Origin: CAZVQX01 sp964629735
GTDB taxonomy: Bacteria > Bacillota_I > Bacilli_A > RF39 > UBA660
Assembly (NCBI GenBank): GCA_964629735.1
Contig: CAZVQX010000020.1
Location: forward strand, 1 to 13,904
Direction: 5' to 3'
DNA: 13,904 nucleotides
The translations under genes and the position numbers were made by a program. Each line of letters starts with the position of its first letter. The first letter of the stretch is position 1. The notes beneath the pieces were generated by a model, which saw only the letters and a program-made list of their open reading frames with translations, searched no databases and was not told where the DNA came from. Positions 5,651 through 13,904 of the stretch are shown in pieces.

Positions 5651-6709
5651 TTAAAATCCTCTTTTTCTTAAAAATGTTGGTATTTCTTCAGTTACATCAA
5701 TTTCTTCTATTTCTTGTTTTAATTCTTCTCGTCTTGAATAAGGGTGACGAAGTGGTTTTTCATCATTTTCAAAACCAGTTGCAATAACTGTAACAATGAT
5801 CTCATCAGTTAAATTTTCGTTAATTACCGCACCAAAAATAGTATTAATATCTGTATTCGATTCTGAACGAACCGTTTCAGCAACTTCCGCAGCTTCAAAT
5901 AAAGTTAAATTTGCGCCACCAGTTACGTTAATAATTGCATCAGTTGCGCCTTCAATGCTAGTTTCTAATAATGGACTCGAAACCGCTTGTTTTGCAGCCT
6001 CAACAGATCGTCCCTCACCAATTCCCATTCCAATACCAATTAAGGCATTACCTTTATTTTGCATAACTGCTCTAACGTCAGCAAAGTCTAGGTTAATAAG
6101 TCCTGATACTGCAATTAAATCTGAGATTGATTGTACGCCTCGTCTTAAAACATTATCAACTTCTTTAAACGAGTCTAATAATGGTGTCGTTTTATCAATT
6201 ATATCTTTTAAACGGTCATTAGGAATAACAATTAAAGTATCAACATGCTTCTTTAATTCTTCTAATCCTGCGACAGCTTTTTCCATTACTTTTTTACCTT
6301 CAAATGAAAATGGTTTTGTAACAATTCCAACTGTTAAAGCTCCAAGATTTTGGGCGATTTCAGCGATAACAGGTGCAGCACCAGTTCCAGTTCCGCCCCC
6401 CATACCACAAGTAACAAAAACCATATCAGCACCTTCTAGTGATGCTTCTATTTCATCTTTTGATTCTAAAGCTGCTTCTTTACCAATTTGTGGATTAGCA
6501 CCTGCCCCTAATCCTTTTGTTAGATTTATTCCTAATTGTATTTTAACTGGTGCATTTGAGTTGTTTAAAACTTGTAAATCAGTATTAGCAACAATAAAAT
6601 CAACTCCTTTAACACCAGATTCAATCATTCGATTAACGGCATTATTACCGCCCCCACCAACACCAATTACTTTTATTTTTGCTAATTGATCCATTTCTAA
6701 TCCAAACAT
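5651..6709 (-). CDS. ftsZ: Cell division protein FtsZ
   Basis: FtsZ is the tubulin-like GTPase that polymerises into the Z-ring at the division site. The 352-residue protein has the nucleotide-binding KVIGVGGGGNNAVNRM at 13-28, the tubulin signature GGGTGTG at 104-110, and the catalytic T7 loop NLDFADV at 206-212. The C-terminal peptide EEIDVTEEIPTFLRKRGF at 335-352 is the conserved FtsA- and partner-binding tail. The linker between the globular domain and this tail is only about 20 residues, shorter than in Bacillus. The ATG at 6709 has GGGAGG five to six bases upstream. The gene follows ftsA by 12 bp and ends in a strong terminator. In spore formers the same protein builds the asymmetric sporulation septum, which fits the neighbouring spoIIGA and sigE. 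Confidence 0.98.
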   Translation of the reverse strand: MFGLEMDQLAKIKVIGVGGGGNNAVNRMIESGVKGVDFIVANTDLQVLNNSNAPVKIQLGINLTKGLGAGANPQIGKEAALESKDEIEASLEGADMVFVTCGMGGGTGTGAAPVIAEIAQNLGALTVGIVTKPFSFEGKKVMEKAVAGLEELKKHVDTLIVIPNDRLKDIIDKTTPLLDSFKEVDNVLRRGVQSISDLIAVSGLINLDFADVRAVMQNKGNALIGIGMGIGEGRSVEAAKQAVSSPLLETSIEGATDAIINVTGGANLTLFEAAEVAETVRSESNTDINTIFGAVINENLTDEIIVTVIATGFENDEKPLRHPYSRREELKQEIEEIDVTEEIPTFLRKRGF

Positions 6710-6721
6710 TATATCCTCCCT

Positions 6722-7969
6722 TTATTCATTCCAAAAGTATCCAAATACTTTACCCAACATTGTTTCATTAGATAAATTTAACAAACTTTTTTTAGTGGAT
6801 GATATTTCATACATATCACTTTCACTAAACATGGAATAATTTTTTCCTCTCAATTTTAATTTGTTTATAAAATAAATAACATTACCAATTGCTGATGAAT
6901 AAATATTATTGCGAACACCTATCAATTTTATATCACCAATAATAACATTTTTACCAAATATTTCATCGGCAATATAATTAAAGTGTTCCATATTACTAAT
7001 ACCACCAGTTATTATTATATACTGAATATTTTGATTTGTTAAGATGTTTATCTCTTTTTTGGATAAATTCAATATTTCTTCAATACGAGCCATTACAATT
7101 TCTGATACTTCAAACTGATTTATATTAATAGTTTCGCCACTTTTGGTCACAACATCAGTGAAATCATTAGCTGAAGCATATATTTTATGAGCTAGTGCGA
7201 AATTTTCCTTTATTTTAATTGCTTCTTCTTGATTAATGTTATAAATATAAGATATATCGTTATCAATATTACTACCACCAAGGCCTATAATTGAACTTTT
7301 AACAACGATTCCTTTATTGTATAAAGAAACTGATGTTGCTTCAGATCCAATATTAACAATCGCTCCAACTTGATTATCAATTGCTGGTGTTTTAAAAGCA
7401 TGTATATCACCTATATTATTTAATGATATATCAACAACCTCTACTCCAATACTTTCTATTAATGATAATACTGAATAAATATTTTTCTTAGGAGTAGTTA
7501 CCATAATTAAGCGTGTTTTTAAAACATCACCTTTTAAACCTTTTGGGTCTTTTGTTATTTTGTTATTATCAACTGTAAAATCGATAGGCATAACTGTTAC
7601 TAATTCGTGATGTTGAATTAATTTAGATTGAACAGCTTTTTGTAATACTTTAACAATGTCATTACCAGTAACTATTTTATCATCATTTTCAATATTAATT
7701 TCACCTTCGGCATAAAAATATTCAGCAAAATAGCTTGGTACCGAAGCAATTACTCTTTTTATTTTTATACCTAACATTATCTCTATCTCATCAAAGGCTT
7801 CAGTTAATGATTTTCTAGCATCTTCAATTGATACAATTACACCTTTTTTTATTCCTTTTGATTTAACAGAAGATGCAGCAAGTAAATTTAAACGGTTTTT
7901 AAAAAGTTCACAAACCACAACTTTAATTGTTTCTGAACCTATATCAACACTAGTATAAATTTTCTTCAT
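6722..7969 (-). CDS. ftsA: Cell division protein FtsA
   Basis: FtsA is the actin-like ATPase that anchors FtsZ filaments to the membrane and recruits later division proteins. The 415-residue protein shows the phosphate 1 motif VDIGSETIK at 8-16, the FtsA-specific 1C/SHS2 region at about 84-165, phosphate 2 VGAIVNIGSEATSVS at 201-215, and the adenosine motif IIITGGISNMEHF at 318-330. The C-terminus KVFGYFWNE is a short amphipathic membrane-targeting helix, joined by a long polar linker. The ATG has GGGAG about nine bases upstream. A sigma-A promoter (7998-8026) lies in the 79-bp gap after divIB. No sigma-H-like promoter was evident there, although Bacillus has one at this locus. Confidence 0.96.
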   Translation of the reverse strand: MKKIYTSVDIGSETIKVVVCELFKNRLNLLAASSVKSKGIKKGVIVSIEDARKSLTEAFDEIEIMLGIKIKRVIASVPSYFAEYFYAEGEINIENDDKIVTGNDIVKVLQKAVQSKLIQHHELVTVMPIDFTVDNNKITKDPKGLKGDVLKTRLIMVTTPKKNIYSVLSLIESIGVEVVDISLNNIGDIHAFKTPAIDNQVGAIVNIGSEATSVSLYNKGIVVKSSIIGLGGSNIDNDISYIYNINQEEAIKIKENFALAHKIYASANDFTDVVTKSGETININQFEVSEIVMARIEEILNLSKKEINILTNQNIQYIIITGGISNMEHFNYIADEIFGKNVIIGDIKLIGVRNNIYSSAIGNVIYFINKLKLRGKNYSMFSESDMYEISSTKKSLLNLSNETMLGKVFGYFWNE

Positions 7970-7997
7970 ACTATCATCTCCCTATAATCTATAGTTA

Positions 7998-8026
7998 ATT
8001 ATACTATATTTTTTTATAAAAGTAAA
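7998..8026 (-). promoter_or_regulatory. Sigma-A-type promoter of ftsA-ftsZ
   Basis: TTTACT (8021-8026) and a perfect TATAAT (7998-8003) are 17 bp apart on the minus strand, within the divIB-ftsA gap. The leader to the ftsA start would be about 21 nt and contains GGGAG. Confidence 0.65.
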
Positions 8027-8048
8027 AGAAAAAAACATTTATAAAGTT

Positions 8049-8738
8049 TTATTCTAATATTTTAAAATGATTTCCATAATCTAAGTAAAGAATCCCTTTT
8101 TTATTATTAAAATTTTTAATAATATCTAAATAACTATTAATACTAGATATTTTATCAAGTGTTATATAAACATAATTATCATCATTCATATAAAATAGAA
8201 AGCGCTCATTTTCTACATCATCTGGTGAATATTCTATTTCGGAAATTCTCATTAAAATATCAATATCAACCAAAGTCATTTGTTCTTTAAATTTTTTATA
8301 TTTAGTATCAGGAACAATATTTAATAAGGTCGGAGCCGGTAACAGAGTGTCTATTTCAATACCATCCAACAATATTGTTTTATTAGTTGTTCTATTAATA
8401 AATAAAGGGTAATTCTCTTCTACCTCTATATGAACTTCAGTTAATTTCTTTTTTTTGACTTTTACTTTTTTTAAATATTGATTTTTTTTAAGTCGGGCTT
8501 CTATTAACGGTGAAATATTTTGCAATGTTGATGGGTAGTTTTCAATTTTAGCGATTGTTATTATTTCCTGGTCACTTAGTATATTGTTATTATATATGTA
8601 TATGTTTTTAATTGGTAATTTTAATATATATATAATTGAATTTATAATTAAAAAAAGAAACAAGAAAAAGATCATTGTTTTTTTAATGTTTAATTTTCGT
8701 CTTCGTTGTTTTACTACTTTTCTTGAACTTTTTGTCAT
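8049..8738 (-). CDS. divIB: Cell division protein DivIB/FtsQ
   Basis: DivIB (FtsQ) is a bitopic membrane protein that, with FtsL and DivIC, links the Z-ring to septal peptidoglycan synthesis. The 229-residue protein has a very basic cytoplasmic tail (KSSRKVVKQRRRK), one transmembrane segment at about 22-39, a POTRA domain at about 41-109 starting LPIKNIYIYNNNILSDQEI, and a beta-rich DivIB domain to the end. It is somewhat shorter than Bacillus DivIB (about 263). The ATG has AGGAG five bases upstream. Sequence similarity in this family is low, so the call rests on architecture plus its place between murB and ftsA, as in Bacillus. It follows murB by eight bases. Confidence 0.93.
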   Translation of the reverse strand: MTKSSRKVVKQRRRKLNIKKTMIFFLFLFLIINSIIYILKLPIKNIYIYNNNILSDQEIITIAKIENYPSTLQNISPLIEARLKKNQYLKKVKVKKKKLTEVHIEVEENYPLFINRTTNKTILLDGIEIDTLLPAPTLLNIVPDTKYKKFKEQMTLVDIDILMRISEIEYSPDDVENERFLFYMNDDNYVYITLDKISSINSYLDIIKNFNNKKGILYLDYGNHFKILE

Positions 8739-8746
8739 ATTAACTC

Positions 8747-9643
8747 CTATTCTACATATTCTTGTTCAACAATTAAATCAATATTATATTTTTCTTTAAC
8801 ATCTTTTTGAATCATGGTAATTAATTTTTTTACATTTTTTCCAGTGGCGTTAGTTCGATTAATAATAAAATTAGCATGTTTTGCACTTACTTCTACACCA
8901 TTAAACTCTTTTCCTTTATAGCCTAATTCTTCAATAATTCGGCCAGCATAATCGTTTTCCGGATTACGAAATACACTTCCTGCACTCGGATATTCTAGTG
9001 GTTGTGTCATTAAGCGTCGTTTTTTTCTTTCATTAATTAAATCCATTATAGCCTCTGGTTTACCTGGCTTTAAAACAATAGTTGCTTCTAAGCAAATGTA
9101 TCCTTTGTTTTTTTGTAAAAAAGATGTGCGATAATGAAAATCTAATTCTTGGTTATAAAGCGTTTTTATTTCTAAAGATGGAGTTAAAACTTTAATTTCA
9201 CTCACAATATAACCCATATCTGATTTATAAGCACCTGCATTCATATACACGGCACCACCAACAGTACCAGGAATACCAACGGCAAATTCAAAGCCTGTTA
9301 ATCCCATTTTAGATACTTTATAAGCTAAACCAGATAAATTATACCCTGCCCCTACTGTTATTTTAGTATCTTCAATCAATAAATGATTTAATTCCGATAA
9401 TTTTATTAAAACACCATTATAATAATCAGTTGTAAAAATTAAATTACTGCCATTTCCTATTATTTTATACTTACATTTATTTTCTTTTATATAATCCATT
9501 AACTTAATTAAATTTTCTATACTATTAGGATAAACAACAACTAAGGCCTGACCACCTAATTTATAGGTGGTGTAATCTTTTAATAAAACATCAGTTTTTA
9601 TTTTTCCACATTTTAATTTTCTTAAATCTTTTACAATATTCAT
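8747..9643 (-). CDS. murB: UDP-N-acetylenolpyruvoylglucosamine reductase MurB
   Basis: MurB uses FAD and NADPH to reduce UDP-GlcNAc-enolpyruvate to UDP-MurNAc in the cytoplasm, an early peptidoglycan step. The 298-residue protein has the FAD-binding signatures IIGNGSNLIF at about 61-70 and GIPGTVGGAVYMNAGAY at about 123-139, then YPSAGSVFRNP at 218-228 with the catalytic Ser222, and KHANFIINR at about 255-263. The lack of an extra lobe before the C-terminus fits the type II MurB of Gram-positives. I chose ATG at 9643, which has GGTGA five bases upstream; the in-frame ATG four codons earlier has no Shine-Dalgarno and lies inside murG. The start is one base after the murG stop, implying translational coupling. 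Confidence 0.97.
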   Translation of the reverse strand: MNIVKDLRKLKCGKIKTDVLLKDYTTYKLGGQALVVVYPNSIENLIKLMDYIKENKCKYKIIGNGSNLIFTTDYYNGVLIKLSELNHLLIEDTKITVGAGYNLSGLAYKVSKMGLTGFEFAVGIPGTVGGAVYMNAGAYKSDMGYIVSEIKVLTPSLEIKTLYNQELDFHYRTSFLQKNKGYICLEATIVLKPGKPEAIMDLINERKKRRLMTQPLEYPSAGSVFRNPENDYAGRIIEELGYKGKEFNGVEVSAKHANFIINRTNATGKNVKKLITMIQKDVKEKYNIDLIVEQEYVE

Positions 9644-9644
9644 A

Positions 9645-10727
9645 TTATTCACCATCTATTATTTTTCTTAATTCATTATATATTTTGGTAGAACTTCCAT
9701 CAATTCCTAATGTCGATAAATTATTTTGCATTTGTGATAATCTTTCTTTATCAAATATTAAATTATCAATGGTTCTTACCAAAATATCACCTTTTAATTT
9801 AGACTCTTCTAAAAGAATTGCTGCTTCTTTATTAACCAAATCCATCGCATTTTTATACTGATGATTATCAGTAACATAAGGACTTGGAATTAAAATTGAC
9901 GGGATTTTCAAAGCGATTATTTCACTTAAAGTTGTTGCCCCACACCTGGTAACAATTAAATCAGCATTTTTCATCATCTGTGTTTGATTTTCAATATACG
10001 GAACAATAAATACATTTGATGGAAATTTATTTTTTTTAACTTCTTCATAGAAATCTTTACCGGTTACAAATAAGACTTCATAATCTTTATCATTAAACAA
10101 ACTCATCGTTTTAATTAAGAATTGACTAATTTTTGAAGAGCCAAGTGATCCCATGACAATATATACAAGTTTTTTATTGGTACTTAATTTAAAGTTTTTT
10201 TTATTCATAATTGGCTGTTTAACGGCATCTTCACTACAAGGATTCCCTGTAAATATCGTTTTATAATCCGGAAAATGTTTTTTAGAAGATTTCAATGAAA
10301 TACCAATTTTAGTTGCATACTTACTTAAAAATAAGTTAGCTTTACCAGGAACACTATTTTGTTCATGAATAAAAGTTTTATATCCCATTTTAGAAGCTGC
10401 ATATACAACCGGTGCTGATACATATCCACCGAAACCAATAACGATATCAGGATTAAAATTTTTAATTAATTTTTTACTTTTATAATAACTAGAAAATAAT
10501 GTTTTAATCGTTTTAACATTTTTAAAAGGGTTTTTCCGATTAAAACCATAGATTTCTATTGTTTCAAATGGAATATTTTGTTTAGGAACAATATCTTTTT
10601 CCATTCGGTTATGAGTACCAATATATAAAAATTCACTATTAGGTTCTTGTTCTTTTATTTTATTGATTAAAGCTAAAGCTGGATAAATATGTCCACCAGT
10701 TCCACCCGCACTTATTACTACGCGCAT
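9645..10727 (-). CDS. murG: MurG, lipid II-forming N-acetylglucosaminyltransferase
   Basis: MurG adds GlcNAc from UDP-GlcNAc to lipid I on the inner face of the membrane, producing lipid II. The 360-residue protein starts MRVVISAGGTGGHIYPALA, with the GGTGGH glycine loop at 8-13. It also has IGFGGYVSAPVVYAA, HEQNSVPGKAN, a second loop MGSLGSSKI, and the donor-binding TRCGATTLSEIIALKIPSIL, as expected of GT28-family MurG. The frame is open for 29 more codons upstream, but that stretch contains the predicted promoter and lacks homology, so I placed the start at 10727, with AGGA nine bases before it. It heads the murG-murB-divIB unit, the Bacillus gene order. Confidence 0.97.
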   Translation of the reverse strand: MRVVISAGGTGGHIYPALALINKIKEQEPNSEFLYIGTHNRMEKDIVPKQNIPFETIEIYGFNRKNPFKNVKTIKTLFSSYYKSKKLIKNFNPDIVIGFGGYVSAPVVYAASKMGYKTFIHEQNSVPGKANLFLSKYATKIGISLKSSKKHFPDYKTIFTGNPCSEDAVKQPIMNKKNFKLSTNKKLVYIVMGSLGSSKISQFLIKTMSLFNDKDYEVLFVTGKDFYEEVKKNKFPSNVFIVPYIENQTQMMKNADLIVTRCGATTLSEIIALKIPSILIPSPYVTDNHQYKNAMDLVNKEAAILLEESKLKGDILVRTIDNLIFDKERLSQMQNNLSTLGIDGSSTKIYNELRKIIDGE

Positions 10728-10746
10728 ATAATCACATCCTATCATT

Positions 10747-10774
10747 ATTATAACATAATTATATGCAATTACAA
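10747..10774 (-). promoter_or_regulatory. Sigma-A-type promoter of murG-murB-divIB
   Basis: TTGTAA (10769-10774) and a perfect TATAAT (10747-10752) are 16 bp apart on the minus strand, between the ndk terminator and the murG start. A second TATAAT slightly upstream lacks a good -35. Confidence 0.6.
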
Positions 10775-10791
10775 TTATTTTTAATAATGTT

Positions 10792-10818
10792 AAAAACTCT
10801 TTGGCTTTAACCAAAGAA
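10792..10818 (-). terminator. Intrinsic terminator at the end of ndk
   Basis: Minus-strand RNA forms a stem TTCTTTGG / CCAAAGAG (10818-10811 with 10804-10797), eight pairs with one wobble at the base, a 6-nt loop, then five T (10796-10792). The hairpin includes the last ndk codons and its stop. Confidence 0.78.
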
Positions 10819-11205
10819 TCTTTTAATTTCTATTTCTGCATTTTCAACGGAGTCTGATCCATGAATTAAATTTTCTGTTGTACTATTAGCAAAATCTCCT
10901 CTAATGGTTCCAGGTTGAGCTTCGGTCCATTTAGTTGGTCCCATTAAATTTCGCATGCCAACAACAACATCATCTCCCTCAACAATCATTCCAATTACTG
11001 GACCTGATGTCATAAATTCGACTAATTCTGGGAAGAATGGTTTGTCAACCAAATGACTATAGTGCTCTTTTAAAATTTCTTCGTTCAAGTTGAACATTTT
11101 CATTTTGGTAATATTATATCCTTTATTTTCAATTCTTGAAATAATATTACCTACCACTCTTCTACGAATGGCATCTGGTTTTAACATTATATATGTTTTT
11201 TCCAT
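10807..11205 (-). CDS. ndk: Nucleoside diphosphate kinase
   Basis: Ndk transfers the gamma phosphate between nucleoside triphosphates and diphosphates through a phosphohistidine, balancing NTP and dNTP pools in the cytoplasm. The 132-residue protein starts MEKTYIMLKPDAIRR, a typical Ndk N-terminus. It has the nucleotide-site Arg-rich stretch at about 85-105 (MRNLMGPTKWTEAQPGTIR) and the active-site motif NLIHGSDS with His115. It is slightly shorter than the Bacillus enzyme at the C-terminus but keeps all active-site elements. The ATG is preceded by AAAGGAGG with a 6-nt spacer, the best ribosome-binding site in the window. It has its own extended -10 promoter and a terminator, so it is a one-gene unit, unrelated to the division cluster apart from position. 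Confidence 0.97.
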   Translation of the reverse strand: MEKTYIMLKPDAIRRRVVGNIISRIENKGYNITKMKMFNLNEEILKEHYSHLVDKPFFPELVEFMTSGPVIGMIVEGDDVVVGMRNLMGPTKWTEAQPGTIRGDFANSTTENLIHGSDSVENAEIEIKRFFG

Positions 11206-11227
11206 TTTATTCCTCCTTTATAGCAAA

Positions 11228-11256
11228 AGTATATCATAATTAAATAAAATTTGAAA
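11228..11256 (-). promoter_or_regulatory. Extended -10 promoter of ndk
   Basis: On the minus strand TGATATACT (11228-11236) forms an extended -10 element. Seventeen bases upstream of the hexamer is a poor -35, TTTCAA (11251-11256). The start would be near 11221, giving a short leader that holds the strong Shine-Dalgarno. Confidence 0.55.
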
Positions 11257-11261
11257 CAGTT

Positions 11262-13847
11262 TTAATTGTGTTCTTTTAATGAGTCGATAATGTTATTAAA
11301 TTGAATTTTTTTAGATGCATATCTCATGGTTATAAAGACCACAATAAATACCCCAATTATACTAAATAGTATATATTTTGTTGGATGCGGGAATTTATCG
11401 TAATTTAAATTCATTACCTTTGTAAAAAAATATATATTTAAATAAACTACTGGCAATGCAAATAAAATTGATTTAATACTAAATACTAAACTTTCATAAA
11501 ATATAATTTTATTAAAACCTTCTGGGCTTAACCCTACACTTCTCAAAACTGCAAACTCTTTTTGTCTTAATTTTATATTAGCGGTTATCGTATTAAAAAC
11601 ACTTGTTATAGATATAATTGCAAAAAACAATACAAATGTATATATAATTATTTTTATACTTAAAAGGGTCTGTTTATATTCATGTAGCTCTAATGAATAA
11701 TTTTGATAAAATATATTATTTGGGTTTAGTTGCATATTATCAATAATATTATCAATTTCATTGTTAATTTTAAAATAATTTTTTGCTTTTATGTAAATAT
11801 TAAACCTTTTACCATTATATCCCCAATTTTGATAAAGTTGGTCCCCTACACTTGGTGGAATATTTAGTATCAAATCATATGGAATAATAATAATATCAGT
11901 ATTGTTAATTTGTGATTTTAAGGAAAAAGGTATTTTATCCGTTATAAATATATTTTCAAGTAAATAATTACATTCGCCTTCATTTATTTCTAAATTATTA
12001 TCTGTTTTGATAACTTCATCACTGCATAAATTAATATCAAACTTTGAATCTTTTAGAAATTTTTGTCCCTTATACAATTTTGTGATGTTGGTTTGGCCAT
12101 TATCTAGTATTTTTTCTATAATTAAATTTGAATAATTAATTAGAACAGGTTGATCATCTTTTAGTTTAATTTGTTTTTTTAATTGGTCATAACTTCTTCG
12201 GTCTAAAGTATAAATAAATATTTCATTATATTTATATAAATTAGGTGATTCTCTATTATAAATTTCTAGAGCATTAATAAATTTTTGATTATAATATTTA
12301 TTTAAATTTTCTTTTATTCTATAACTATTTATTGTACTAGAACTTATTTTTGTAATGTTTTCTAAATTATATAAATTATTTAAAAACTCTTGTGATTGGT
12401 TTTTATTTAATATTGTATTAATTGATATATCAAAATCAATCCCATCATCTAAAACAATATTTATATTAGTAATTATTACATTTAAAACTGATGACACTGT
12501 TATAAATAAAACAATACTAATAAATAGCGATATAGTTGTAATGCGATATTTACTTTTATTCCTTTTCATATTTTTTCTAGCAATTAAATTTTCAAAACCA
12601 AATATTTTAGTTAACAACTTATTTGATTTTAATTTTTCTTTTTTTATTTTTATATCTTTATGTTGTCTAATCGCTTCAATCGGCGTTACTTCGCTGGCAC
12701 GGCTTGCAGGAAATAACGTTGATAAAAATATTGTTGCTAAAATAAACATGAAAGATATTATTAAAAATAAAGGATATATTGATACTGACAATTCAATTTC
12801 AATAATGCTTTTTAAAACATTATTTAAAATATATATTAATGTATTGGTAAGTCCTAAACTTATTATAAAACCTATTGTTATTCCAATAATACTTAAAATT
12901 ATTGTTTCATAAAAAACAGATTTAAATATTTGATTTTTAGTAGCCCCTATACTTGATAAAATACCATATATCTTTTTTCTTTCATTAATAGCAATTGCTA
13001 TAGAGTTATATATTATGAAAAAACAAGCAATACCAATAGTAGTCATTAAAATCATTGAAATAATTATCATCACAGCCATTAAACCATAATTAAAACTAAC
13101 ACCAAACAATGATAAATACTCCAAATTAATATCCATATTAACAAATTTTACATGGTCAAACATATCACTAATGTCTTTTAATCTTAAAGATTTAGCAATA
13201 TCTTTCATTTTATCAAAAGTTGATGAATTTATTTTTTTGAAATATAAATTAAATGTAACTAAGTCATCATTATTGTATTTATTCTTTAATATATAAATAT
13301 TATTACAATAATCACCAAATTGATTTTCTAAATAACATAAATAATAATCATCACTATATATACCAACAACTTTATATTCTTTAAAAACTTCATTTATTTT
13401 TAAATTTGCTTTGTCATTTAATTTTAATTTTAATTTTTTTGCCAGTTTATTCGAAATGATAATCTCATCAGCATTTTTAGGAATGTTACCTTCTTTTAAT
13501 GTTATCTCCTGAAAAAAATTTGAATCTGCTCCAATTATATTAAGATTAATATCTTCATCAAAGTTATCTTTTATTAATTGCTCATCTATTTTCATCAATT
13601 TTGTTATTTTTAAAACATCTTGAGTTTTTATTTTTGAAACATTTTCATATTTTATTTCTTTAAATTTAACATGTTGATTTCCATTTCTATAAATAATATT
13701 ATCTAAAATAGATTGTCTAACGGAAGATAATGAAAAGCCAATTGTAAACAACATTAACGATGATAAAATAATTGCTAAAATAATACTTATTGTTTCTTTT
13801 TTATTAGTTTTCATTGTTTTTTTAACTAAATACTTAAGACCTCGCAC
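11262..13847 (-). CDS. ABC transporter permease with two FtsX-type domains
   Basis: The 861-residue membrane protein is a duplicated FtsX/MacB-fold permease. Hydrophobic segments are seen at about 20-42, 257-283, 313-335, 358-380, 436-460, 731-755, 783-805 and 824-842. Large extracellular domains lie at about 43-255 and 461-730. Each half has the cytoplasmic coupling motif: INERKKIYGILSSIGATKNQ at 287-306 and RQKEFAVLRSVGLSPEGF at 761-778. PASRASEVTPIEAIR at 380-394 is the conserved FtsX end motif. Such eight-TM permeases work with a LolD/MacB-type ATPase; substrates in Firmicutes include antimicrobial peptides, lipids and signalling roles, and I cannot tell which applies. The start is GTG at 13847, overlapping the upstream ATPase gene by 14 bp, with GAGG nine bases before it. 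ndk follows from its own promoter. Confidence 0.93.
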   Translation of the reverse strand: MRGLKYLVKKTMKTNKKETISIILAIILSSLMLFTIGFSLSSVRQSILDNIIYRNGNQHVKFKEIKYENVSKIKTQDVLKITKLMKIDEQLIKDNFDEDINLNIIGADSNFFQEITLKEGNIPKNADEIIISNKLAKKLKLKLNDKANLKINEVFKEYKVVGIYSDDYYLCYLENQFGDYCNNIYILKNKYNNDDLVTFNLYFKKINSSTFDKMKDIAKSLRLKDISDMFDHVKFVNMDINLEYLSLFGVSFNYGLMAVMIIISMILMTTIGIACFFIIYNSIAIAINERKKIYGILSSIGATKNQIFKSVFYETIILSIIGITIGFIISLGLTNTLIYILNNVLKSIIEIELSVSIYPLFLIISFMFILATIFLSTLFPASRASEVTPIEAIRQHKDIKIKKEKLKSNKLLTKIFGFENLIARKNMKRNKSKYRITTISLFISIVLFITVSSVLNVIITNINIVLDDGIDFDISINTILNKNQSQEFLNNLYNLENITKISSSTINSYRIKENLNKYYNQKFINALEIYNRESPNLYKYNEIFIYTLDRRSYDQLKKQIKLKDDQPVLINYSNLIIEKILDNGQTNITKLYKGQKFLKDSKFDINLCSDEVIKTDNNLEINEGECNYLLENIFITDKIPFSLKSQINNTDIIIIPYDLILNIPPSVGDQLYQNWGYNGKRFNIYIKAKNYFKINNEIDNIIDNMQLNPNNIFYQNYSLELHEYKQTLLSIKIIIYTFVLFFAIISITSVFNTITANIKLRQKEFAVLRSVGLSPEGFNKIIFYESLVFSIKSILFALPVVYLNIYFFTKVMNLNYDKFPHPTKYILFSIIGVFIVVFITMRYASKKIQFNNIIDSLKEHN

Positions 13848-13904
13848 TGTTATTTACCTCATCATTGATTATTTTTCCATCCTCAATAGTAATGATACGA
13901 TCAG
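13834..13904 (-). CDS. ABC transporter ATP-binding protein, C-terminal fragment (partial)
   Basis: The window edge cuts this gene, leaving the last 22 codons, which encode DRIITIEDGKIINDE and a short polar tail before TAA. The pattern (A)DRII.I.DGKI..D is the usual end of LolD/MacB-type ATPases shortly after the H-loop, so this is almost certainly the ATPase partner of the permease. It overlaps the permease start by 14 bp in another frame, which suggests coupled translation. The Walker motifs lie outside the window. It is truncated by the window end, not broken. Confidence 0.85.
   Translation of the reverse strand, partial: DRIITIEDGKIINDEVNNSARS

Noticed and set aside
5796..6689. A 297-codon open frame on the plus strand opposite ftsZ
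   Set aside because: It is fully antisense to a well-conserved ftsZ and mirrors its codon pattern. It has no ribosome-binding site of note and no recognisable protein features.
8024..8048. Palindrome-like ACTTTATAAATGT plus T run after divIB as a terminator
   Set aside because: The self-complementary part has no usable loop and almost no G-C pairs, so a stable hairpin is unlikely.
10728..10814. N-terminal extension of MurG by 29 residues
   Set aside because: The stretch contains the predicted murG promoter and overlaps the ndk terminator, and MurG homology begins at the ATG at 10727.
12355..12912. A 185-codon plus-strand open frame opposite the ABC permease
   Set aside because: It is the reverse complement of hydrophobic permease segments, which produces hydrophobic antisense frames in AT-rich DNA. 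The permease on the other strand is clearly the real gene.

Overview
The window is an AT-rich (roughly a quarter to 30% G+C by eye) piece of a low-GC, spore-forming Firmicutes-type genome. Every gene I accept lies on the minus strand, so transcription runs from high to low coordinates. Reading in that direction, the core order murG - murB - divIB - ftsA - ftsZ - spoIIGA - sigE - (three inserted genes) - sigG - ylmC matches the classical Bacillus division/sporulation locus. The extreme AT content, short protein variants and missing division-cluster genes suggest a reduced-genome gut-type Bacilli or mollicute-related lineage, but I cannot assign a genus. TGG encodes Trp throughout and one gene ends in TGA, so the standard bacterial code fits and the Mycoplasma code does not.

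Layout from the upstream side: 13904-11262 holds the tail of an ABC ATPase and a large FtsX-type permease. 11205-10807 is ndk with its own promoter and terminator. 10774-8049 is a murG-murB-divIB unit. 8026-5651 is an ftsA-ftsZ unit closed by a strong terminator. 5596-4120 is spoIIGA-sigE, translationally coupled. 4114-2090 is a two-gene unit of an ArsC/Spx-type thioredoxin-fold protein and an uncharacterised membrane-anchored ectodomain protein, with its own promoter and terminator. 2061-1273 is an unrecognised soluble protein. 1268-441 is sigG behind a forespore-type promoter and a stem-loop. 398-162 is a YlmC/YmxH protein, and a tRNA-Gly(TCC) with its own promoter closes the window.

How the genes fit together: MurG and MurB make peptidoglycan precursors, DivIB, FtsA and FtsZ build the division septum, and the septum-associated protease SpoIIGA activates pro-sigma-E in the mother cell. 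Sigma-G then runs the forespore programme. The most interesting signal is at sigG (1215-1268): a sigma-F/sigma-G-like promoter lies inside a 15-bp inverted repeat whose 3' arm contains the sigG Shine-Dalgarno. RNA reading through from upstream should fold and hide that site or terminate, while RNA started at the embedded promoter would lack the 5' arm and be translatable. The three genes separating sigE from sigG, two of them of unknown function, are the other part worth following up. No mobile elements, CRISPR arrays or gene-free stretches above 300 bases were seen.
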